Assembly (NCBI GenBank): GCA_938027385.1
Contig: CALJBF010000324.1
Coordinates: forward strand, 1-17,544
Source: an uncultured Porphyromonadaceae bacterium
GTDB lineage: Bacteria; Bacteroidota; Bacteroidia; Bacteroidales; Muribaculaceae
Direction: 5' to 3'
Length of the DNA: 17,544 nt
Both the position numbers and the translations under genes were made by a program. Below the pieces are notes generated by a model, which saw only the letters and a program-made list of their open reading frames with translations, was not told the DNA's origin and ran no database searches. Positions 1 to 5,369 of this stretch are shown one piece after another. The stretch's first letter is position 1. Each line of letters opens with the position of its first letter.

Positions 1-1137
1 GCACAGCAGATCGACAGGCAGATGGAGGGCTTCTCATACTTCCTGCCGCTGACGTCGGTGGCCATATACGGCGGAACCGACGGCGCCACGTTCGCTCAGC
101 AGCAGAAAGCCCTGAAAATGGGCGCCGATGTGGTGATTGCCACGCCCGGCCGACTGCTGGCACACATGTCGATGGGATATGTCGATCTGTCGAAAGTGTC
201 GTATATCATTCTTGACGAAGCCGACCGCATGCTCGACATGGGGTTCTACGACGACATCATGCAGATCGTGAAACAGACTCCTGACACGCGTCAGACACTG
301 ATGTTCTCGGCCACGATGCCCCCGCGCATCCAGCAGCTGGCCAAAGCCATCCTGCATGATCCGGCCGAGGTGTCGATAGCCATATCGCGCCCGACCGAGA
401 AGATACAGCAGTCGGCGTTCGTGGTCTATGACACTCAGAAGGCTCCCCTGCTCCAGCATCTGCTCAAAAGCCGCCACGCACAGCGCGTGATTGTGTTCGC
501 GTCGTCGAAACTCAATGTAAAGGAACTGACGCGTGCCCTGCGCCGCGCCGGACTGAAAGCGGCCGAAATCCACTCGGACCTCGACCAGAAACAGCGCGAC
601 GAGGTAATGCTCGATTTCCGCGCCAACCGCATCGACGTGCTTGTGGCCACCGACATATTGGCCCGTGGCATCGACATCGACGACATCACCATGGTGGTGA
701 ATTTCGACGTACCGCACGAGGCCGAAGACTATGTGCACCGCATCGGGCGCACGGCCCGCGCCGGTGCCGGTGGCGAGGCAGTGACATTCGTGAGTCCTCG
801 CGAACAGGGCAAATTCGGTGAGATCGAGCGGTTCCTCGGCTATGAAGTCAGAAAGGAAGATGTACCCGAGAAGTTCGGCGAGACACCGGAATACCGTCCC
901 AGCCGTCGTGGCGGCCGCGGCAACGACAACCGTCGCGGAGCATCCCCCCAGGGCAAATCCTCAGGCCGTGGTTACGGACGTCACAACCGCAAGAGCGAGG
1001 ACAAACCCCGTGACCCCAAGACTCCCGGCGCGTCGCGCGGACGCCGCTATGGTAATCGTCACGGCAAGCCGGGCAAAAAGCCGGGGAATGCCCCTCAGAA
1101 CGGCGGGAGCAAACCTGCCGGGCCGGCACAAGGCTAA
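1..1137 (+). CDS. DEAD-box ATP-dependent RNA helicase, RhlE-like (5' end outside window)
   Basis: Unwinds or remodels RNA using ATP; cytoplasmic. Family role (known for RhlE/CsdA-type proteins) is in ribosome assembly, RNA turnover and cold adaptation. The reading frame is open from base 1 and begins inside motif Ia (AQQID follows PTREL in this family), so the Q motif and Walker A are missing only because the window starts here. Visible motifs: TPGR (motif Ib, about nt 142-153), DEAD (214-225), SAT (307-315), VIVFASSK (motif IV), VATDILARGIDID (motif V) and HRIGRTAR (motif VI, about 736-759). After the helicase core comes a tail of about 80 residues rich in Arg, Gly, Lys and Pro, typical of Bacteroidota RhlE-like proteins and probably RNA-binding. 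The product from base 1 is 378 residues. The exact paralogue cannot be decided from this fragment. Confidence 0.95.
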   Translation, partial: AQQIDRQMEGFSYFLPLTSVAIYGGTDGATFAQQQKALKMGADVVIATPGRLLAHMSMGYVDLSKVSYIILDEADRMLDMGFYDDIMQIVKQTPDTRQTLMFSATMPPRIQQLAKAILHDPAEVSIAISRPTEKIQQSAFVVYDTQKAPLLQHLLKSRHAQRVIVFASSKLNVKELTRALRRAGLKAAEIHSDLDQKQRDEVMLDFRANRIDVLVATDILARGIDIDDITMVVNFDVPHEAEDYVHRIGRTARAGAGGEAVTFVSPREQGKFGEIERFLGYEVRKEDVPEKFGETPEYRPSRRGGRGNDNRRGASPQGKSSGRGYGRHNRKSEDKPRDPKTPGASRGRRYGNRHGKPGKKPGNAPQNGGSKPAGPAQG

Positions 1138-1218
1138 GGAATTCAAACCGCCCCGTGACCTGCCGGTGCCGGCTGCCTGGATGCCTCATAATTAATGTTA
1201 TTGGTAAAACAATCTCAC

Positions 1219-1233
1219 AAAAACGTTGTTTTT
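1219..1233 (+). terminator. Weak AT-rich hairpin after the helicase gene
   Basis: AAAAAC (1219-1224) and GTTTTT (1228-1233) form a 6-bp stem with a 3-nt loop and a T-rich 3' arm, 82 bases after the helicase stop. It could be a weak intrinsic terminator, but the stem is short and AT-rich. Confidence 0.25.
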
Positions 1234-1263
1234 ACTTGAAAACAATACCTAATAACTATAATT

Positions 1264-1587
1264 ATGAACACAACAGACAACGCTGAAAAAGCCCGTCAGG
1301 AAGCCCAGATCGCAAAAGCCGCGGCCCAGGTAAGTGCCGACGCCGCGAAAAACGCGGTTGCCGACGAAAATAAGAACATCATCGACAAGGCTCAGGACAA
1401 GTTTGCCGACCTTAAAGACAAAGCCGGCGATGTCTATGAGCAGGCCACAGAGAAGGCCGGTGACATTGCTGATACCGTTAAAGAAAAAGCCGGCGGGTTC
1501 TTTGAGAAAGTAAAGGATTTCACAGGCGATGCCCTTGACAAAGTAGGCGACGGCGCCCACAATCTCGCCGACAAGCTCAAGAACTGA
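1264..1587 (+). CDS. Small LEA-like protein of tandem 11-residue amphipathic repeats
   Basis: Encodes 107 residues with no signal peptide, no membrane segment and no Cys. Charge alternates strongly (Lys/Asp/Glu with Ala). Residues 42-107 divide without gaps into six 11-residue units ending exactly at the C-terminus: KAQDKFADLKD, then KAGDVYEQATE, then KAGDIADTVKE, then KAGGFFEKVKD, then FTGDALDKVGD, then GAHNLADKLKN. The recurring pattern (K-A-G-D, hydrophobic residues at fixed positions, K-E/D at the end) is what group 3 LEA proteins, apolipoprotein-like helices and some YtxH/CsbD-type stress proteins show. A membrane- or protein-protecting amphipathic helix is therefore a reasonable inference, not a proven function. 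The start has an A/T-rich leader (AACTATAATT) just before ATG. I see no TAnnTTTG box upstream, so an alternative sigma factor is possible. A strong hairpin follows the stop. Confidence 0.8.
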   Translation: MNTTDNAEKARQEAQIAKAAAQVSADAAKNAVADENKNIIDKAQDKFADLKDKAGDVYEQATEKAGDIADTVKEKAGGFFEKVKDFTGDALDKVGDGAHNLADKLKN

Positions 1588-1599
1588 CCGGACAAACGG

Positions 1600-1663
1600 A
1601 TTACAACAAACTGCAGCGCCAAATCTGCAATAGGTCGGATTTGGCGCTGCAGTTTGTTGTAAT
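1600..1663. terminator. 26-bp perfect hairpin between convergent genes
   Basis: Positions 1600-1625 and 1638-1663 are perfect reverse complements (26 bp) around a 12-nt loop. The hairpin lies 13 bases after the stop of the 11-mer repeat gene (+) and 20 bases after the stop of the DUF486 gene (-), so it probably terminates transcription in both directions. There is no long T tract; the outer part of each arm (ATTACAACAAAC) is AT-rich. Confidence 0.7.
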
Positions 1664-1682
1664 GGGAATGACAATCGCCAGG

Positions 1683-2078
1683 TCATTTCATGAAGACGAG
1701 CCAGACAGCGGCTACCAGGAGAATCATGGCCAGGATGTGGTTCCAGCGTATGGTAAACCCCTCGAAGACAAAAAGGCTGAAAATCATGAATATCACCAGG
1801 GTTATGACCTCCTGCATTACTTTGAGCTGCATCAGCGAGTACGGGCCGCCGTTACCCTCGAACCCGATGCGGTTTGCAGGCACCTGGCAGAAGTATTCGA
1901 GCAACGCCACGCCCCACGACAGAAATACCACCAGATACAGAGGCCAGTTGGTTGTCACGCCTGCTGTCTGCAGTCTGAGATGACCATACCAGGCTATATA
2001 CATGAATATGTTGGCCACGACGAGCAGAATCACCGTCGTCACACCGGGCGTAAGGAATTTCGTAACGGCTGAAAGCAT
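1683..2078 (-). CDS. DUF486 (DMT-like) small integral membrane protein
   Basis: Encodes 131 residues with four hydrophobic helices at about residues 11-31, 46-64, 87-108 and 112-130. Recognised as the DUF486 family by its diagnostic blocks: ANIFMYIAWYGHL at the end of helix 1, SWGVALLEYFCQVPANRIG around helix 2, QLKVMQEVITL before helix 3, and the closing hydrophobic helix. The family resembles one half of drug/metabolite transporters (EamA/SMR fold), but its substrate is unknown. The start is the ATG at 2078. An in-frame TTG at 2123 would add 15 residues, but it falls on the -7 promoter box and is not credible. It is transcribed from its own promoter, which overlaps the terminator of the upstream pullulanase gene, and it converges on the 11-mer repeat gene. 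Confidence 0.9.
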   Translation of the reverse strand: MLSAVTKFLTPGVTTVILLVVANIFMYIAWYGHLRLQTAGVTTNWPLYLVVFLSWGVALLEYFCQVPANRIGFEGNGGPYSLMQLKVMQEVITLVIFMIFSLFVFEGFTIRWNHILAMILLVAAVWLVFMK

Positions 2079-2120
2079 AATAATGAGTGGCCGGGGAAAG
2101 GCTGTCCCCTGAACCGGGTG

Positions 2121-2152
2121 CAAAATTAAAAAAACTCAGGCGCCTGACCAAA
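2121..2152 (-). promoter_or_regulatory. Promoter of the DUF486 gene (Bacteroidota -33/-7 type)
   Basis: On the minus strand a TTTG (-33) at 2152-2149 and TAATTTTG (-7) at 2128-2121 are separated by 20 nt, a good match to the Bacteroidota housekeeping consensus TTTG-N19-23-TAnnTTTG. The predicted transcript starts near 2114, giving a leader of about 36 nt. The -33 box lies in the loop and the spacer in the stem of the pullulanase terminator. Confidence 0.6.
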
Positions 2153-2173
2153 CGTCGGGCGCCTGAGTTTTTT
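2129..2173. terminator. Intrinsic terminator of the pullulanase gene (symmetrical)
   Basis: AAAAAACTCAGGCGCC (2129-2144) and its perfect complement (2158-2173) form a 16-bp hairpin with a 13-nt loop. Read on the minus strand, the GC-rich stem ends in a T run that continues to 2129, 31 bases after the pullulanase stop. The flanking A6/T6 make it usable in both directions. Confidence 0.85.
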
Positions 2174-2203
2174 ACCGGTGCATGTTATAGCGGCGGAAAT
2201 GGA

Positions 2204-4246
2204 TCAGCGGGCCAGGATGTAGGCCGAACGGTGCGGGATGGTTGTCTTGCCGCCCTTGGTGGTGACGGGGACGCCGTCGGCGTCAAGCAGACCGTTGTGG
2301 TTGATTTTGCCGTCGTAGGCGATGACCGTCCATTCGTTGCGGGGTATCATCACCTCCACGTCGTTGTCACTGCCGTTGAACACGAGCTTTATCTCTTTCC
2401 AGTAGTCGCTGTTGGCGTTTGCACGGAGCGAGTACGAGATGACGTTAGGGGTGGTCACAGGGTCGAACCGCAGACACTCTACAATCATTTCGGGATCGGT
2501 CATGCGGAAGGCGGGGTGAGTCTTGCGCAGAGCGATAAGTTCCTTGTAGTAGTCGAACTGCTCGTGGTTGGCATGCTTGAGGCTCCAGTCGATGGCATTG
2601 ATCGAGTCAGGCGACTGATATGAGTTGTGTACGCCCTTCTTGTCGCGGAAGAACTCCTCGCCCGCCCACATGAAGGGGATGCCCTGCGAAGTCATCACGA
2701 TGGTCTGTGCCAGGCGCGCGGCGCGCTGACGCTCGGCCTCGGTTGCCTCGGGCATCGACTTGCGCAGCTTGTCGGTAAGCATCAGGTCGTCGTGGCACGA
2801 TACGTAGTTCACGACCGAGGCGGGTGTCTTGGCATAGGGGAACTTCGAGTTGTTCCCTTTCTTGTAGTCGACCTGGGGATGAGCGGTGGCGCCTACTATA
2901 CCGATCTTCACGGTTTCCTCGTTACCGGGTTTACCGGTGGCGAAACCTTTGTCTTCGGCGTTTGAATAGTGGCCTTTGACGGCATCGCGGATGTCATCCG
3001 AGAAGACTCCCACACCCTGCAGGGCCGAGACGTTCTCTTTGAGGGCGCGGCGTTCGACCGGGAGCGGAGAGTCGCCGGCAGTCCACCCTTCGCCATATAT
3101 TATTATGTCGGGGTTGATGGCACGGAGCTCGCGGGCCACGCGGTTCATGGTCTCGGTATCGTGAATGGCCATGAGATCGAAACGGAAACCGTCGATATGG
3201 TATTCCTTGGCCCAGTATTTCACGGAGTTCACGATGAAGTCCTGCATCTGACGACGCTCTGATGCAGTCTCATTGCCGCATCCCGAGGCGTCGGAATATG
3301 TGCCGTCGGCACGGTGACGGTAGAAGTATCCCGGGGCTGTGAGCGAGAAGTTCGAGCCGTAATTGACAGCGGTATGGTTGTAGACCACATCCATTATCAC
3401 GCCTATGCCGGCGTCGTGAAGGGCCTTGATCATCTGTTTCATCTCGCGTATGCGCGCCGCGGGGTCGGCGGCGTCAGTAGAATACGAACCCTCCGGAGCG
3501 TTGTAGTTCTGCGGGTCGTAGCCCCAGTTGTATTTGCGGGGGGAGTTGCCGGTCTCGTCTACCGAATTGTAATCGTAGCTGGGAAGAATCTGCACATGCG
3601 TCACGCCGAGTTCCTTGAGGTGGTCGATCCCGGTTTTCTCACCTTCGGGGCTGACGGTGCCATGTTCGGTCATTGCCAGGAATTTCCCTTTGTTGGTGAC
3701 GCCCGACGACGGATGCACCGAGAAGTCGCGATGATGCAGTTCGTAGACAACGGCGTCGGTTACCGATTCGAGTTCGGGACCGCGATCGGTGCTCCACCCT
3801 TCGGGGTCGGTGGCTGCCATGTCTATTATGGCGGCGCGCGCGCCGTTTATGCCTACCGCCTTGGGCCAGATGCCGGGAGTCTCGTCGAGCCAGCGGCCGT
3901 TGTGCAGAATCTGGAAGGTGTAGAATTTCCCCATCGGCACGGGGGTGACGGTGGCTGTCCAGGTTCCTGACTCGGCGCGGGTCATGTCGACGGTCTGCAC
4001 CGGTTCTCCGCCGGTGCCGTTGTCATAGATGCGCAGACGCACCTGCTCGGCCTCGGGCGACCAGAGGCGGAAACGGGCGTCATCGCCGGCAAGAGTAAGG
4101 CCAAGGTCTGTGCCGTCGTATGCGGGGAACTCGAGGAATCTGGCATCGGGGTTGTGTGCCGGGGTCTGTGCCAATGCACCCGGGGCTGCAAGGCCCACGG
4201 CTGACGCCATAATCGCTCCGACACAAAAGTCTGTCATTATATTCAT
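2204..4246 (-). CDS. pulA: Secreted type I pullulanase (GH13)
   Basis: Hydrolyses alpha-1,6 branch linkages in pullulan, starch or glycogen dextrins. The protein has 680 residues. A Sec signal peptide covers residues 1-26 or 27 (hydrophobic core, then ALAQ); no lipobox cysteine is present, so a periplasmic or secreted enzyme is expected. An N-terminal beta-sandwich of CBM48 type (about 55-140) precedes the catalytic barrel. The type I signature YNWGYDP lies at 239-245. The GH13 conserved regions are complete: DVVYNHT (286-292), DGFRFD with nucleophile Asp357, YGEGW with acid/base Glu386, and SCHDD with Asp486. A C-terminal beta domain ends the protein. There are no susC/susD-like or other glycan genes next to it, so it is an isolated enzyme rather than part of a visible polysaccharide-utilisation locus. 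An alternative start at Met4 is possible. The specificity call rests on the YNWGYDP motif. Confidence 0.93.
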   Translation of the reverse strand: MNIMTDFCVGAIMASAVGLAAPGALAQTPAHNPDARFLEFPAYDGTDLGLTLAGDDARFRLWSPEAEQVRLRIYDNGTGGEPVQTVDMTRAESGTWTATVTPVPMGKFYTFQILHNGRWLDETPGIWPKAVGINGARAAIIDMAATDPEGWSTDRGPELESVTDAVVYELHHRDFSVHPSSGVTNKGKFLAMTEHGTVSPEGEKTGIDHLKELGVTHVQILPSYDYNSVDETGNSPRKYNWGYDPQNYNAPEGSYSTDAADPAARIREMKQMIKALHDAGIGVIMDVVYNHTAVNYGSNFSLTAPGYFYRHRADGTYSDASGCGNETASERRQMQDFIVNSVKYWAKEYHIDGFRFDLMAIHDTETMNRVARELRAINPDIIIYGEGWTAGDSPLPVERRALKENVSALQGVGVFSDDIRDAVKGHYSNAEDKGFATGKPGNEETVKIGIVGATAHPQVDYKKGNNSKFPYAKTPASVVNYVSCHDDLMLTDKLRKSMPEATEAERQRAARLAQTIVMTSQGIPFMWAGEEFFRDKKGVHNSYQSPDSINAIDWSLKHANHEQFDYYKELIALRKTHPAFRMTDPEMIVECLRFDPVTTPNVISYSLRANANSDYWKEIKLVFNGSDNDVEVMIPRNEWTVIAYDGKINHNGLLDADGVPVTTKGGKTTIPHRSAYILAR

Positions 4247-4266
4247 GGGGTTGATGATGTAAGTTG

Positions 4267-4274
4267 CAAAATCA
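4267..4274 (-). promoter_or_regulatory. Possible -7 box for the pullulanase gene
   Basis: Minus-strand TGATTTTG differs from TAnnTTTG at one position. The nearest TTTG (plus 4291-4294) is only 16 nt upstream, so this is a weak match. It would give a leader of about 20 nt before the ATG at 4246. Confidence 0.3.
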
Positions 4275-4361
4275 GTCAGGCCAATGCACCCAAAGGGCGC
4301 TTTACGGCATAATCTATTATGAGAACGCGATATTTACCTGTTTATTTCACATTTATAAAAT

Positions 4362-4395
4362 AAAAAAGCACCTCGGGCAGATTGCCGGGGGCGCT
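4362..4395 (-). terminator. Intrinsic terminator of the thioredoxin-fold gene
   Basis: On the minus strand an imperfect 12-bp hairpin (AGCGCCCCCGGC with GCCCGAGGTGCT, 5-nt loop, two mismatches and one wobble) runs directly into TTTTTT (plus 4362-4367), 38 bases after the stop of the gene at 4433. It separates that gene from pulA. Confidence 0.75.
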
Positions 4396-4432
4396 TAAGC
4401 GTGGAATGAATTCTAATGAATTTAAAAGTACA

Positions 4433-4930
4433 TCAGCCCAGTACTCGGGCGATTTGTGTGTCGGTCGGGTCAACGGCCTCGATAGTGCCGTCTGTGTCGA
4501 TGATAAATGTGCGGAGGCCGTTGTGCATCGAGAATGCGTCGCGCAGGGCGCGGGCCTCGTCGGGCGACCCGACATGAAACTGTGAGCTTTCGTCAAGATT
4601 GTCGATGCGGACTATCTCGTCCATCAGCCGCTCCGAGCGGTCAAAGTTAATCGACAACACTTCAACGTTGTCAGCCTTTGCACCGGCCTTTCTGGCAAGT
4701 GCCGTGATCTTTGTCTGCATCACTCGTGATTCGGCATCGGCTGCCGACCAGAACGACAGAATCACCTTTTTGCCCCGCAGTTCCTGAAGGGATGCCGCAC
4801 TGCCGTCGCGGACGGCCACCAGGGCCGGCGCCTCTTTACCGGGCTGTGCGTAACGGCCTTTGTCAACAGAGGCCGAGAGGGTAAACAGCATGACAACGAA
4901 GCTCACAATGCTGAACATTGTTTTCTTCAT
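4433..4930 (-). CDS. Exported thioredoxin-fold (TlpA/redoxin-like) protein lacking CXXC
   Basis: Encodes 165 residues. A signal peptide or N-terminal anchor covers about residues 1-20 (MKKTMFSIVS start, then a hydrophobic stretch), so it acts outside the cytoplasm. The thioredoxin-fold blocks of TlpA-like proteins follow: APALVAVRDG with the LQELRGKKVILSFW strand, a VEVLSINFD strand, GLRTFIIDTDG, and an AVDP segment near the C-terminus. At the usual active-site position (FW-x-x-x-CxxC) the residues are Asp65-Ala-Glu-Ser68, and the mature protein has no Cys. It therefore cannot do thiol-disulfide exchange by the normal mechanism; a binding or structural role is inferred. The start is the ATG at 4930. 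A GTG at 4999 would add 23 residues without a signal-like sequence. It has its own promoter candidate and terminator. Confidence 0.8.
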   Translation of the reverse strand: MKKTMFSIVSFVVMLFTLSASVDKGRYAQPGKEAPALVAVRDGSAASLQELRGKKVILSFWSAADAESRVMQTKITALARKAGAKADNVEVLSINFDRSERLMDEIVRIDNLDESSQFHVGSPDEARALRDAFSMHNGLRTFIIDTDGTIEAVDPTDTQIARVLG

Positions 4931-5127
4931 TACTGTAAATTGAGGTTCACAATTAAGGGCTGGAGCCTCAGCTCCGCCGCGGGCCAGGCCGGCTGTCACC
5001 CCAGGATCATGACACCCTGCATGACATGTCTGCGCGCTGTGGCGCGTGTGCCTGAAATCCGTGTCCCTTGCCGATTTTCGGCGCCCGCTCCATCTCTATG
5101 GCGCGGCTTGATTTGCTCATTCGGTTG

Positions 5128-5159
5128 CAAAATTACAAAATAAACGCCACGTAGCGAAA
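5128..5159 (-). promoter_or_regulatory. Promoter candidate of the thioredoxin-fold gene
   Basis: The minus strand reads TTTC (plus 5156-5159), 20 nt, then TAATTTTG (plus 5128-5135), a full -7 match with a one-base -33 mismatch. The predicted start near 5121 leaves a long leader of about 190 nt before the ATG at 4930. Confidence 0.5.
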
Positions 5160-5261
5160 TTCTGTTCATCCCTACCACCGGATTATAATGGTCATTATCA
5201 CCCTTTTAACAGCAATAAACGCCGTCTGACGCGCCCAGGAGGGGATTTTGGAGCATTTTGT

Positions 5262-5269
5262 TAAATTTG
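5262..5269 (+). promoter_or_regulatory. Upstream -7 box candidate for priA
   Basis: TAAATTTG matches the Bacteroidota -7 consensus in an AT-rich stretch. I see no well-spaced -33 TTTG, although two TTTTG sequences lie 1-11 nt upstream. It would give a leader of roughly 90 nt. Confidence 0.35.
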
Positions 5270-5343
5270 CTTAATAAAGAGGATTTTTATGTTGTAAAAC
5301 ATGTTTTCAGGCATTTTTTACGCCCCTTTCCGGCGGGAATCGT

Positions 5344-5351
5344 TATATTTG
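5344..5351 (+). promoter_or_regulatory. Proximal -7 box for priA, deciding its start codon
   Basis: TATATTTG followed by CA matches TAnnTTTG. It sits 18 nt before the ATG at 5370 and downstream of an earlier in-frame ATG at 5301, which this promoter could not transcribe. A weak TTTA (5317-5320) lies at 23-nt spacing. Confidence 0.5.
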
Positions 5352-5369
5352 CAGAAAGCATTCCACCCC

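Larger units (their letters stand above)
4931..5369. other. Divergent intergenic region between the thioredoxin-fold gene and priA
   Basis: No convincing long gene lies in these 439 bases. They hold one leftward and two rightward TAnnTTTG boxes (listed separately) and small GC-rich hairpins in the part transcribed with the left gene, such as GGAGC with GCTCC near 4961-4974. On the minus strand there is a 37-codon open frame at 5120-5007, judged doubtful. The part from about 5200 to 5340 is AT-rich and looks like promoter DNA. Confidence 0.6.

Noticed and set aside
3314..3970. Plus-strand open frame of 218 codons
   Set aside because: It is antisense to the pullulanase catalytic domain and is explained by it.
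5301..5369. Longer N-terminus for PriA from the ATG at 5301
   Set aside because: A -7 promoter box at 5344-5351 lies inside the extension, and the extra 23 residues do not resemble the PriA N-terminus.
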